From Actinobacillus genomosp. 1 (lineage in GTDB: Bacteria > Pseudomonadota > Gammaproteobacteria > Enterobacterales > Pasteurellaceae), in contig NZ_CP103834.1 of NCBI RefSeq assembly GCF_029774175.1, positions 1,064,501 to 1,128,500 of the forward strand: a stretch of DNA of 64,000 nt, given 5' to 3'. This document shows positions 9,459-17,819 of the stretch, piece after piece. The notes under the pieces are model-generated. The model was not told the origin of the DNA. It saw only the letters and a list, made by a program, of their open reading frames with translations, and did no database searches. Numbering within the stretch: position 1 is the stretch's first letter; each line of letters opens with the position of its first letter. The translations under genes were made by a program, and so were the position numbers.

Positions 9459-10357
9459 TGTCAGCAGTTCAAGACCAAAACATTATTAAAATCTCAGCAA
9501 CTTCCTTCGTCACGCCACCGCCACAGGCGCGTGATAATGTGATTGAGGTTGCAAAACTTATCGATGTTTCGACTTGTATCGGTTGTAAAGCCTGTCAAGT
9601 GGCGTGTTCGGAATGGAACGATCTCCGTGCTCCGCAAGAAGAATGCGTAGGAGTTTACGATAATCCTCGTGATCTAAATGCCGAGCAATGGACGGTGATG
9701 AAGTTCAACGAAGTGGAAGAAAACGACCGCTTGGAATGGTTAATCCGTAAAGACGGTTGTATGCACTGTGCCGAGCCGGGCTGCTTAAAAGCGTGCCCGG
9801 CACCGGGTGCAATCATTCAATATGCGAACGGTATTGTGGACTTCCAATCCGATAAATGTATCGGTTGCGGTTATTGTATCGCAGGTTGTCCGTTCAATAT
9901 TCCTCGTATGAATGACCAAGATAACCGTGTGTACAAATGTACCCTTTGTGTGGATCGTGTGAACGTAGGCCAAGAACCGGCATGTGTGAAAACTTGTCCG
10001 ACAGGTGCGATTCGTTTCGGTTCGAAAGAAGAAATGCTTCACTACGGCGAACAACGTGTTGCGGATCTGAAAAGTCGCGGCTACGAAAATGCCGGTATTT
10101 ATAACCCGGAAGGTGTGGGCGGTACGCACGTAATGTATGTATTGCATCATGCGGACAAACCTGAATTATATTCCGGTTTACCGAAAGATCCGGGTATCGA
10201 CCCGACAGTCACACTTTGGAAAGACGTATTAAAACCGGTTGCGGCTATCGCAATGGGTGGTCTTGCACTCGCTGAAGTTGCACACTATGTAACCGTTGGT
10301 CCGAACATTGAAGAAGATGTCGAAGATCACCATGAGGAAGGAGAAAAGCATGAGTAA
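9458..10357 (+). CDS. fdnH: Formate dehydrogenase iron-sulfur subunit
   Basis: The 299-residue protein has four ferredoxin-type cysteine clusters, beginning with CIGCKACQVAC, CMHCAEPGCLKAC and CIGCGYCIAGC, enough for four 4Fe-4S centres. A single C-terminal hydrophobic helix (VAAIAMGGLALAEVAHYV) anchors it to the inner membrane. It carries electrons from FdnG to the cytochrome subunit. The start codon overlaps the fdnG stop (ATAATG) and has a GGAGG site. The last eight bases overlap fdnI. The orthologue is often called fdxH in Haemophilus. Confidence 0.96.
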   Translation: MSAVQDQNIIKISATSFVTPPPQARDNVIEVAKLIDVSTCIGCKACQVACSEWNDLRAPQEECVGVYDNPRDLNAEQWTVMKFNEVEENDRLEWLIRKDGCMHCAEPGCLKACPAPGAIIQYANGIVDFQSDKCIGCGYCIAGCPFNIPRMNDQDNRVYKCTLCVDRVNVGQEPACVKTCPTGAIRFGSKEEMLHYGEQRVADLKSRGYENAGIYNPEGVGGTHVMYVLHHADKPELYSGLPKDPGIDPTVTLWKDVLKPVAAIAMGGLALAEVAHYVTVGPNIEEDVEDHHEEGEKHE

Positions 10358-11021
10358 GAAATTTGAAATTACGAATGATACCAAAATCGTTCGTCATAAA
10401 CCGCTTGCCCGTGTCAGCCATTGGTTCTTGGTTATCTCTTTCTTCTTAACCATGTTTACCGGTGTAGCGTTTTTCTTCCCGGATTTCGCATGGCTAACCG
10501 AGATCTTAGGTACGCCGCAACTTGCTCGAGCGATCCACCCGTTTACCGGTATTGTGATGTTTATCGCCTTTATTATTATGGCGATTATTTACTGGCATCA
10601 TAATATCCCGGAAAAAAACGATATTCGTTGGGCAAAAGGGATTGTTGAAGTATTAAAAGGTAACGAACATGCCGTTGCTTATAACGGTAAATATAATCTC
10701 GGTCAGAAAATGCTGTTCTGGACATTGATTTTAGCGATGTTTACCCTTTTAATTACGGGCATTATCATGTGGAGAAAATATTTCTCCGATAATTTCTCAA
10801 TTCAAACCTTACGTATCGCAATCTTGCTTCACTCTGCAAGTGCCTTCGCATTGTTTACCGGTATTTTGGTACATATGTATATGGCATTCTGGGTGAAAGG
10901 CTCGATTACTGGAATGGTTGAAGGTTGGGTAACCGTCCGTTGGGCGAAAAAACACCATCCGAAATGGCTTAAAGAAGAAGTATTACCCGAGCTTGAAAAA
11001 CAAGCGAACAGAAATAACTAA
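10350..11021 (+). CDS. fdnI: Formate dehydrogenase cytochrome b556 subunit
   Basis: The 223-residue membrane protein has four hydrophobic helices and several conserved histidines suited to b-type heme binding (for example His near RVSHW, IHPFTG and LLHSASAFALF). It matches FdnI/FdoI, which pass electrons from the Fe-S subunit to menaquinone. An in-frame ATG lies further upstream inside fdnH, but the ATG at 10350 has a strong AGGAAGGAG site and gives the family N-terminus (MSKKFEI). It overlaps fdnH by 8 bp, so translation is coupled. Confidence 0.95.
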   Translation: MSKKFEITNDTKIVRHKPLARVSHWFLVISFFLTMFTGVAFFFPDFAWLTEILGTPQLARAIHPFTGIVMFIAFIIMAIIYWHHNIPEKNDIRWAKGIVEVLKGNEHAVAYNGKYNLGQKMLFWTLILAMFTLLITGIIMWRKYFSDNFSIQTLRIAILLHSASAFALFTGILVHMYMAFWVKGSITGMVEGWVTVRWAKKHHPKWLKEEVLPELEKQANRNN

Positions 11022-11036
11022 TTCTTTTTAAAGATA

Positions 11037-11066
11037 CAAGTGCGGTAAACTTACCGCACTTTATTT
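11037..11066 (+). terminator. Terminator after fdnI built from Haemophilus-type USS
   Basis: AAGTGCGGT (11038-11046) and ACCGCACTT (11053-11061) form a tight hairpin followed by a T-rich stretch. This is an inverted pair of the Haemophilus uptake signal rather than the Actinobacillus form used elsewhere in the window. Confidence 0.75.
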
Positions 11067-11130
11067 TTAAATACTTGCTAAATTTCTTTTGACTAAGGGA
11101 ATTTAGCAAGATTTAACCAGAGAACATAAT

Positions 11131-12048
11131 ATGAGTATCCGAATTTTACCCGAAAACGAAATTAAACAAGCTGCAAGCTCGTTTCAAAATCCGCCTTTAT
11201 TATTCGCTAATCCGAAGAACCTATATTTTCGTCGCGCCAAACGATTACGCCAATTGGCTGAAAATAATCCGTTCGGCGATTACTTGGAATTTGCGGCGAA
11301 TCTTTCCGAAGTACAGTTAGATTTATTGGAAAATCATCCCATTGCAAATTATGCGGAAAAATTAACCGCTTGCATTGAAGAATCAAACGGACAAAAACCG
11401 CTGAATGCCAAAACCTTTAAGCGTTCAAGCGAATGGCGCGAATTGCTTTTGTTATTAACTGAGAAATTTAAACCCTATGCTAACGACACGATGTTGGCAA
11501 CGATTGAGTTATTAGAGAAATCATCCACTTCCGAACTGGAAGCGTTAGCCGACGATTTACTTAATGAACGTTATGAAGCGGTCGGTGCGGATAAAGCGGT
11601 ATTCTTATGGGCGGCGTTATCGCTTTATTGGACGCAATTAGCCCAACAGCTACCGCGTAATACGCAAACGGAAGTCGGCGAACGTCATACCTGCCCGGTT
11701 TGTGACTCTGCACCTATCGTCAGTGTGGTACATTTCGGTGACACTCAAGGTTTACGCTATTTGCATTGCTCGCTGTGCGAGAGTGAATGGAATATGGTTC
11801 GCTCACAATGTTCCGTTTGCGATCAAAGCGGTAAATTGGATTACTGGAGTATCGATAGTGTGGATGCGGCGGTAAAAGCCGAAAGTTGCGGTGATTGCGA
11901 AAGTTATTTAAAAGTGCTTTACCAAGAAAAAGATCCGCATGTAGAGCCTGTTGCGGACGATTTAGGCACGCTATTCTTAGATGCGGAAATGGAACAGAAG
12001 GGCTTTGCGCGCAGCGGCTTAAATCCGTTCTTATTTCAAGTAGAATAA
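11131..12048 (+). CDS. fdhE: FdhE, formate dehydrogenase accessory protein
   Basis: The 305-residue protein matches E. coli FdhE (309 aa) in length and in four CxxC pairs in its C-terminal half (CPVC, CSLC, CSVC, CGDC), a rubredoxin-like metal site. FdhE is a cytoplasmic chaperone that binds the Tat-exported formate dehydrogenase and is needed for its assembly. It lies 110 bp after fdnI with a terminator hairpin between, so it may be expressed partly by read-through or from its own promoter. A USS-type terminator follows. Confidence 0.95.
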   Translation: MSIRILPENEIKQAASSFQNPPLLFANPKNLYFRRAKRLRQLAENNPFGDYLEFAANLSEVQLDLLENHPIANYAEKLTACIEESNGQKPLNAKTFKRSSEWRELLLLLTEKFKPYANDTMLATIELLEKSSTSELEALADDLLNERYEAVGADKAVFLWAALSLYWTQLAQQLPRNTQTEVGERHTCPVCDSAPIVSVVHFGDTQGLRYLHCSLCESEWNMVRSQCSVCDQSGKLDYWSIDSVDAAVKAESCGDCESYLKVLYQEKDPHVEPVADDLGTLFLDAEMEQKGFARSGLNPFLFQVE

Positions 12049-12062
12049 TCCTCTCTTTTACA

Positions 12063-12091
12063 AATAAGCGGTCGAATTTGACCGCTTATTT
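12063..12091 (+). terminator. USS-pair terminator after fdhE
   Basis: AATAAGCGGTC and GACCGCTTATT are perfect inverted arms separated by six bases and followed by T residues. Confidence 0.75.
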
Positions 12092-12118
12092 TCATCTAAA
12101 CAGGCTAAACCCTAAGAA

Positions 12119-12235
12119 ATTATAAGGCATTCTTTCAATACAGATCACCTACTGGAACTCGAAAACAAGGTTGAAATCTACGGTACATTTACGGAACATT
12201 CGCCAAATGAACCAAAATTAAAACTTGTTGCTTAG
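12119..12235 (+). pseudogene. Possible vestigial reading frame
   Basis: Between the fdhE terminator and the tRNAs an open frame without a start codon runs to the TAG at 12233-12235. It encodes a protein-like, charged C-terminus (HLLELENKVEIYGTFTEHSP and on to LKLVA). No ATG with a ribosome site is visible. It may be the tail of a deleted gene. I do not recognise the family. Confidence 0.3.
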
Positions 12236-12266
12236 TCTATAAGTGATTGATTTTAAAAGGATTAAA

Positions 12267-12343
<77 letters not shown>

Positions 12344-12386
12344 AATAAGATAAATATAGGGAAGAAATATTTATGAAAGAGTAAAG

Positions 12387-12463
12387 TGGTCGGCGAGATA
12401 GGATTTGAACCTACGACCCACTGGTCCCAAACCAGTTGCGCTACCAAGCTGCGCTACTCGCCG
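12387..12463 (-). tRNA. tRNA-Pro (anticodon TGG)
   Basis: The complement folds as a 77-nt cloverleaf with CTGGT/ACCAG anticodon stem, anticodon TGG, T-loop GGTTCAAATCC and encoded CCA. It reads CCN proline codons. A consensus-like promoter lies just upstream. Confidence 0.95.
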
Positions 12464-12479
12464 ATGAAAAGTGATATTT

Positions 12480-12507
12480 ATTATAGACTTATCTTAAATT
12501 TCGTCAA
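12480..12507 (-). promoter_or_regulatory. Promoter for tRNA-Pro and tRNA-Arg
   Basis: On the complement TTGACG (12502-12507) and TATAAT (12480-12485) are separated by 16 bp, a near-consensus sigma-70 promoter. It starts transcription a few bases before the tRNA-Pro 5' end. Confidence 0.75.
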
Positions 12508-12612
12508 TCTCTTTTTTAAGTATTGCCGTTTAACTGTTTGAACTTTAATCGTATTTATTCCTAATACGAGTTGATTTACACACTTGCAAATCGACCGTTT
12601 TCTGACAAAATA

Positions 12613-12624
12613 GCAAACGTTTGC
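12613..12624. promoter_or_regulatory. PurR-like operator upstream of folD
   Basis: GCAAACGTTTGC is a perfect 12-bp palindrome centred 34 bp before the folD ATG. It matches the core of the PurR consensus (ACGCAAACGTTTGCGT). The same core is found before the OFA transporter and purH in this window. Confidence 0.65.
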
Positions 12625-12651
12625 AAACTACATCAAATTATAGGAGAAACA

Positions 12652-13509
12652 ATGACGGCACACATCATTTCAGGTACCACGGTGGCAAAGCAAGTTAAAG
12701 CAAGTATAGCTGAACAAATTCAAACCTATACCGCACAAGGTAAACGTAAGCCGGGATTAGCGGTTATTTTGGTAGGAATGGATCCGGCTTCTCAGGTATA
12801 TGTGAATAGTAAACGTAAAAGTTGTGCCGAAATCGGTATCGAATCCAAATCCTATGATCTGCCGGCAGACACAAGCGAAACCGAATTACTTGCCATTATC
12901 GAACAATTAAACCACGACGATACGGTGGACGGTATTTTGGTGCAATTACCGTTACCGAAACAAATCGATGCGACTAAAGTGACCGAAGCGATTGTACCGC
13001 ATAAAGATGTGGACGGTTTTCACCCTTACAATGTTGGGCGTTTATGCCAAAAAATTCCTACTTTACGTTCTTGCACCCCATACGGCGTAATGAAATTATT
13101 AGAAAGTACCGGAGTGAATCTTGCCGGTTTACATGCTGTTGTCGTCGGTGCTTCAAATATTGTCGGTCGCCCGATGGCAATGGAATTACTACTTGCCGGC
13201 TGTACCGTTACCGTCACGCATAGCCGTACTAAAGATTTGGCTTATCATGTTTCACAAGCGGATATTGTCATTGCCGGTGTTGGGAAACCAAACTTCGTAA
13301 AAGGCGAATGGATTAAACCGGGTGCAATTGTGATTGATGTCGGTATTAACCGAGTGGAAGGCAAGCTAATTGGTGATGTGGAATACGCTTCTGCGGAAGC
13401 TAAAGCAAGTTTTATTACACCAGTACCCGGCGGCGTCGGCCCTATGACGGTAGCTATGTTAATGCAAAATACGCTGCAAGCTTACCAAGCTCATTTGCAA
13501 GCGGTCTAA
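12652..13509 (+). CDS. folD: FolD, methylene-THF dehydrogenase/cyclohydrolase
   Basis: The 285-residue protein interconverts 5,10-methylene-, methenyl- and 10-formyl-tetrahydrofolate. Family landmarks are YVNSKRKSC with Tyr50 and Lys54 (the catalytic pair), QLPLP and the NADP-binding segment VVGASNIVGRPM. E. coli FolD has 288 residues. The ATG at 12652 is chosen over an upstream in-frame ATG because it has a TAGGAG site 5 bp away and gives the family N-terminus (MTAHIISGTTVA). A PurR-like palindrome upstream suggests control with purine synthesis, which uses its product. Confidence 0.96.
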   Translation: MTAHIISGTTVAKQVKASIAEQIQTYTAQGKRKPGLAVILVGMDPASQVYVNSKRKSCAEIGIESKSYDLPADTSETELLAIIEQLNHDDTVDGILVQLPLPKQIDATKVTEAIVPHKDVDGFHPYNVGRLCQKIPTLRSCTPYGVMKLLESTGVNLAGLHAVVVGASNIVGRPMAMELLLAGCTVTVTHSRTKDLAYHVSQADIVIAGVGKPNFVKGEWIKPGAIVIDVGINRVEGKLIGDVEYASAEAKASFITPVPGGVGPMTVAMLMQNTLQAYQAHLQAV

Positions 13510-13528
13510 TTTTTAACTTATTTTATCA

Positions 13529-13558
13529 AAGCCTCTTTTCACAAAAAGAGGCTTTTTT
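13529..13558 (+). terminator. Terminator after folD
   Basis: AAGCCTCTTT (13529-13538) pairs with AAAGAGGCTT (13545-13554), followed by six T residues. This is a textbook rho-independent terminator. Confidence 0.85.
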
Positions 13559-13570
13559 ATTGTGTTTTTC

Positions 13571-13592
13571 TTTGCGCAAACGTTTGCGCAAA
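13571..13592. promoter_or_regulatory. Perfect 22-bp PurR-like palindrome before the OFA transporter
   Basis: Eleven bases, TTTGCGCAAAC, are followed by their exact inverse complement. The inner 16 bases (CGCAAACGTTTGCG plus flanks) match the PurR operator. The centre lies 72 bp before the transporter ATG. Confidence 0.65.
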
Positions 13593-13653
13593 TGAATTTT
13601 ACTGTTATAATTCAGTTAAATTATTGTTAATTACCTTTCATCGGAGCTTCCTC

Positions 13654-15192
13654 ATGTCATTCCTAGATCGTGAAAAAACCATTGCACCTTTGCAATTTAA
13701 TCGTTGGCTGATTCCTCCCGCCGCACTTGCGGTACATTTATCTATCGGGCAGATTTACGCTTATTCGGTTTTTAATGCGCCATTAACTAAAGTTATCGGT
13801 ATCACGCAATCTACAGCCGATGACTGGAAACTCACAACGGTCGGTTGGGTTTTTAGTATCGCCCTTGCCGTATTAGGGGCATCAGCCGCATTATTCGGTA
13901 CATGGATGGAGCGTGTCGGTCCTCGTAAAGCGATGTTTGTAGCTTCCATCTGCTTTAGCTTAGGCTTTCTCGTAGCGGCATTTGGCGTACATACGCATAA
14001 TTTATGGCTGTTATATTTAGGAAACGGGGTACTTGGCGGTATCGGCTTAGGTTTAGGTTATATCGGACCGGTTTCAACCTTAATGAAATGGTTCCCGGAT
14101 AAACCGGGAATGGCAACCGGTTTAGCGATTATGGGCTTCGGAGGCGGTGCAATGCTCGCATCTCCAATTTCTGTGGCGTTAATGAATTTCTTTAGCAGCC
14201 CAACTTCTGTCGGAATTGTCGAAACCTTTATCGTCTTAGGTATTTTCTATTTTATCTTTATGATGTTTGGCGTATTTACCATTCGCCTACCGCATCCGGC
14301 ATGGAAACCGAAAGGATTTGTCGAGAGTAAACCGAAGAATAAATTAATCAGCTCACACAATGTCGGTGTGAATAAAGCGATGAAAACCCCGCAATTCTGG
14401 CTCTTGTTTTGGATCTTGTGCCTAAATGTAACGGCAGGCATCGGCGTACTTGGCCAAGCATCCGTGATGATTCAAGAATTATTCTCGGAAGTCTCCGTCG
14501 GCAAACAAGCGGCAATCAGTACCTTAGCGGCAGCCGGATTTGTCGGCTTACTCAGCTTATTTAATATGGGCGGGCGTTTCTTCTGGTCAAGCATTTCGGA
14601 CAAAATCGGGCGTAAAAACTTATACTCTATTTTCTTCTTACTCGGCTCGGTACTTTATTTTGCGATTCCGTCATTAGGCGAAAGCGGCAACAAAGCATTA
14701 TTTGTAATCGGTTTCTGTGTCATTATCTCGATGTACGGCGGTGGTTTCGCAGCCATTCCCGCTTATCTACGTGATTTATTCGGTACTTATCAAGTCGGTG
14801 CAATTCACGGACGAGTTCTACTTGCGTGGTCCACCGCTGCAGTCGTCGGACCGGTTCTAGTGAATTATATTCGCCAAATGCAAATTGATAACGGCGTACC
14901 GGCAGCACAGGCGTACAGTATTACCATGTACATTATGGCGGCATTATTGATTGTCGGACTTATCTGTAATTTAAGCGTGAAAGCGGTACATGAAAAACAT
15001 CACGAATTACCGCTTAAAGAAGCGGCTCACAGTGCCGAGCCAAGCGACGAAACCGTAATTTCGGATACTTATCTGGTTGCCGAAGAAGTCGCTCACGGCG
15101 GTTGTATGGTATGGTTACGTTGGATTATCGTAACTGTTCCGCTCGCTTACGGTGTTATTATGGTATTTGCTAAAGTGGTTGAGCTGTTCTAA
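13654..15192 (+). CDS. OFA-family MFS transporter (oxalate/formate antiporter type)
   Basis: The 512-residue protein has about twelve membrane helices and the OFA-type MFS signature GTWMERVGPRKAM in loop 2-3. The N-terminal half holds GLGYIGPVSTLMKWFPDKPG, typical of OFA members. A polar extension and a final hydrophobic segment (WLRWIIVTVPLAYGVIMVF) end the protein. Characterised relatives move oxalate/formate, lactate or pyruvate; the substrate cannot be read here. The ATG at 13654 is preferred over an upstream one because of the CGGAG site. A PurR-like palindrome upstream places it with folD and purH, which hints at formate or another one-carbon-linked anion (inference). Confidence 0.85.
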   Translation: MSFLDREKTIAPLQFNRWLIPPAALAVHLSIGQIYAYSVFNAPLTKVIGITQSTADDWKLTTVGWVFSIALAVLGASAALFGTWMERVGPRKAMFVASICFSLGFLVAAFGVHTHNLWLLYLGNGVLGGIGLGLGYIGPVSTLMKWFPDKPGMATGLAIMGFGGGAMLASPISVALMNFFSSPTSVGIVETFIVLGIFYFIFMMFGVFTIRLPHPAWKPKGFVESKPKNKLISSHNVGVNKAMKTPQFWLLFWILCLNVTAGIGVLGQASVMIQELFSEVSVGKQAAISTLAAAGFVGLLSLFNMGGRFFWSSISDKIGRKNLYSIFFLLGSVLYFAIPSLGESGNKALFVIGFCVIISMYGGGFAAIPAYLRDLFGTYQVGAIHGRVLLAWSTAAVVGPVLVNYIRQMQIDNGVPAAQAYSITMYIMAALLIVGLICNLSVKAVHEKHHELPLKEAAHSAEPSDETVISDTYLVAEEVAHGGCMVWLRWIIVTVPLAYGVIMVFAKVVELF

Positions 15193-15238
15193 AGTAGTAT
15201 TGCAAATTTTTTAGTAAATTTGACCGCTTGTCTAATAT

Positions 15239-15268
15239 AAAACCCCGTATTCAAGTACGGGGTTTTTA
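15239..15268. terminator. Bidirectional terminator between the MFS gene and dapA
   Basis: AAAACCCCGTA and TACGGGGTTTT form an 11-bp perfect stem around a 6-nt loop, with A and T runs outside. It can serve both convergent genes. USS cores flank it at 15223-15231 and 15282-15290. Confidence 0.85.
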
Positions 15269-15289
15269 TCTATAGCTAATAACAAGCGG

Positions 15290-16177
15290 TTAAATTAAAC
15301 CGGCTTTTTGCAATGCCGCTAACACGGTAGGTTGAGCGGATTCCGATAAAGTCGTTAATGGTAAGCGTAAATTCGGTTCACTAATTAAACCTAATTTATA
15401 AGCAGCCCATTTGACCGGAATCGGATTCGCTTCAATAAATAAGTCGTGGTGCAATGCCATTAAACGCTGATTAATCGCTTCCGCTTCATCAAATTTACCG
15501 GCTAATGCAAGCTCGCACATTTTTGCCATATCCGCCGCCGCAACGTTATTGGTTACCGAAATTACGCCTTGACCGCCAAGTTTCATTGATTCTAAGCCTG
15601 TCGCATCGTCACCGCTTAAGAAAATAAAATCTTCACCGGCTAATTTTTTAATTAACGGCAAACGAGTTAAATCACCCGTTGCTTCTTTTACACCGACAAT
15701 ATTCGGGATCTCGGCTAAACGTCCGATGGTTTCCGGTTTTAAATCACTGCCGGTACGGCTCGGTACGTTATATAAAATTTGCGGTAAGTCGGTACTTTCG
15801 GCAATCGCTTTATAGTGTAAATACATTCCCTCTTGAGTCGGTTTATTGTAATAAGGAACCACACTTAAACAACCTGCAACGCCACTATTGGTTAATAATT
15901 TGGTTAAAATAATCGCTTCGCTGGTTGCATTCGACCCCGTACCGGCAATAATCGGAATACGACCATCTGCAAATTCCACGGTTTTCTTGATCACTTTCAC
16001 ATTTTCATCAATACTTAATGTGGTCGATTCGCCTGTCGTACCGACCGATACAATACCGTGAGTACCGGCTTGAACATGGTATTCAACCAATTTTTTTAAC
16101 TCTTCGTAATTTACTTCACCGTGAGTCATCGGCGTGACAAGTGCAACAATGCTGCCGTGAAATAGTGGGGTTGCCAT
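15290..16177 (-). CDS. dapA: DapA, 4-hydroxy-tetrahydrodipicolinate synthase
   Basis: This 295-residue lyase condenses pyruvate with aspartate semialdehyde, the first step committed to lysine and diaminopimelate. It carries the Thr-Thr pair in VGTTGES (47-48), Tyr136 in LYNVPSRTG and the Schiff-base Lys164 in GVKEATG. Two in-frame ATGs occur. The one at 16177 is preferred because AGGAG lies 6 bp upstream, whereas the other abuts the ribosome site. No lysine riboswitch is apparent in the 160-bp upstream gap, which mainly holds the lpxL terminator. Confidence 0.96.
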   Translation of the reverse strand: MATPLFHGSIVALVTPMTHGEVNYEELKKLVEYHVQAGTHGIVSVGTTGESTTLSIDENVKVIKKTVEFADGRIPIIAGTGSNATSEAIILTKLLTNSGVAGCLSVVPYYNKPTQEGMYLHYKAIAESTDLPQILYNVPSRTGSDLKPETIGRLAEIPNIVGVKEATGDLTRLPLIKKLAGEDFIFLSGDDATGLESMKLGGQGVISVTNNVAAADMAKMCELALAGKFDEAEAINQRLMALHHDLFIEANPIPVKWAAYKLGLISEPNLRLPLTTLSESAQPTVLAALQKAGLI

Positions 16178-16297
16178 AATCATCTCCTGTATTTTTTTGT
16201 TATGTACAATATTTTGTTAGATTGCAAAATTCGCTTTAAATATGCAAGTATTTTTTGCGAATAACAACTAAAAAATTGAAGAAAACCTATAAAGAAA

Positions 16298-16338
16298 AAA
16301 ATAAACCCGACACTATATCAATAATGTCGGGTTTATTT
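16298..16338 (-). terminator. Terminator of lpxL
   Basis: AATAAACCCGACA and TGTCGGGTTTATT pair across a 12-nt loop. On the complement a T run follows. The hairpin reaches the lpxL stop codon. Confidence 0.8.
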
Positions 16339-17279
16339 TAATCGTATAAGCTTTTATCCGCTTCTTGAGGACGAGTTTTAAAACGTCTGTGCAACCACAT
16401 ATATTGGCTTATCTCTTTAAGAATTTCAGCTTCCACGACCTTATTCATTTTTGCTGCGGTATCCAATTCGTTTTCACATTCGCTGAAATCAACCGCCGGA
16501 CTGACTTTTATTGTATAACCGGAGAAATCACTATTTCTAATCGGGCTAAACGGCACGACAACCGTATTCGGTGCGGAACGTAATAACATACGAGTACCTG
16601 CCGTAGTACACGCCTCATTTACGGCAAAAAACGGGACAAACACACTATTTTTACGACCGTAATCATGATCCGGCGCATACCAAATCGTATCGCCCGCTTT
16701 TAACGCACGAATCATACCGCGTAAGTCTTTACGATCAAGCATAGCCTTATTTGAGCGTACTCTACCACGGAACTGAATCCAATCTAATAACGGATTATCG
16801 TTCGGGCGATAAACCCCCACCCCTTGATGGTGTAAACCTATAACTCGCGCTCCCATTTCTAAAGTAAGGAAATGCACGCCGACTAATAAAATTCCGCTTC
16901 CTTCAGGCTGATTTTTTAGATATTCCAGCCCTTCGATCTTAGACCATTTGAGAATGCGTTTATCCGACCAAAACCATGCCATACCGGTTTCAATAATCGC
17001 CATACCGACCGATTCCACATTTTTATCCAAAATAGTTTGAATATGTTCGGCGGAATAATTCGGAAAGCAAAGTTCTAAATTTCGACGTGCAATACGCATT
17101 CTGCGTTTGCCGAAACCGAGATGTGCGAAAAGTTTACCAATCCGTTTACCTAATACAACCAGAACAGGATAAGGTAAACACAAAATTAATTTAAATACCC
17201 CTAAGCCGAGCCAAAGTCCCCAATATTTAGGGTGTAAGAATCGTCGTTCAAACGGTGGAATGTTTTTATTTTCAGTCAT
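16338..17279 (-). CDS. lpxL: LpxL/HtrB, Kdo2-lipid A lauroyl acyltransferase
   Basis: The 313-residue protein belongs to the lysophospholipid-acyltransferase family that adds a secondary acyl chain to lipid A at the inner membrane. The HX4E catalytic motif is HFLTLE (His136, Glu141). The N-terminus has one hydrophobic anchor (VFKLILCLPYPVLVVLG). The HFLTLEMGARV segment resembles E. coli LpxL more than LpxM. Haemophilus calls it htrB. It stands alone upstream of dapA. KdkA, which phosphorylates Kdo on the same molecule, is encoded 2 kb away. Confidence 0.9.
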   Translation of the reverse strand: MTENKNIPPFERRFLHPKYWGLWLGLGVFKLILCLPYPVLVVLGKRIGKLFAHLGFGKRRMRIARRNLELCFPNYSAEHIQTILDKNVESVGMAIIETGMAWFWSDKRILKWSKIEGLEYLKNQPEGSGILLVGVHFLTLEMGARVIGLHHQGVGVYRPNDNPLLDWIQFRGRVRSNKAMLDRKDLRGMIRALKAGDTIWYAPDHDYGRKNSVFVPFFAVNEACTTAGTRMLLRSAPNTVVVPFSPIRNSDFSGYTIKVSPAVDFSECENELDTAAKMNKVVEAEILKEISQYMWLHRRFKTRPQEADKSLYD

Positions 17280-17446
17280 TTGTTACCATCCTAATTTTTC
17301 GGATAGATTATAATCAAAAACACTAAAAAAGTGTTAAGTAGATCAAATTTTTAAATTTTGCTTCGGTTTTTGACTTGATATTTTGGAGTAAAAGTCATAT
17401 TTTGAAATCAACTTAATAATAACCCCTTCACAAAGAGGAAAATGCT

Positions 17447-17761
17447 ATGACAATCAATATTTCAAGCAAACAAATGGAAGTTACCCCTGCAATTCGTACT
17501 CATATTGAAGAACGCTTAGCGAAACTCGAAAAATGGCAAACCCAATTAATTAACCCGCATTTCATGATTCATAAATTGCCAAATAGTTATGAAGTTGAAG
17601 CGTCTATCGGTACGCCGGTTGGGGAACTTTTTGCGAAGGCAAATAACGAAGATTTATACCTAGCAATTAATGAAGTTGAAACCAAACTCGAAACGCAATT
17701 AAATAAATTAGTACATAAAAATGAAGCGCGTCGTACGGACAGTACTTTAAAAAACGTTTAA
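17447..17761 (+). CDS. raiA: RaiA, ribosome-associated inhibitor (protein Y)
   Basis: The 104-residue protein closely follows E. coli RaiA/YfiA: MTINISSKQMEVTPAIR, then RLAKLEKWQTQLINPH and the basic LNKLVHKNEARR. It binds the 30S subunit at the A and P sites in stationary phase or cold and blocks initiation. It lacks the acidic tail that ends the E. coli protein. The ATG has an AGAGGAAA site. A strong terminator follows. Confidence 0.93.
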   Translation: MTINISSKQMEVTPAIRTHIEERLAKLEKWQTQLINPHFMIHKLPNSYEVEASIGTPVGELFAKANNEDLYLAINEVETKLETQLNKLVHKNEARRTDSTLKNV

Positions 17762-17785
17762 AAAATTAAATAACAATTGAAGATA

Positions 17786-17816
17786 AAGCCAAATCGAATT
17801 TCGGTTTGGCTTTTTT
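17786..17816. terminator. Bidirectional terminator between raiA and truA
   Basis: AAGCCAAATCGA (17786-17797) pairs with TCGGTTTGGCTT (17801-17812) with one wobble, followed by a T run. Confidence 0.8.
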
Positions 17817-17819
17817 AAT

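Noticed and set aside
16184..16297. Lysine riboswitch upstream of dapA
   Set aside because: The gap is short and AT-rich, with no recognisable lysine-aptamer helices.
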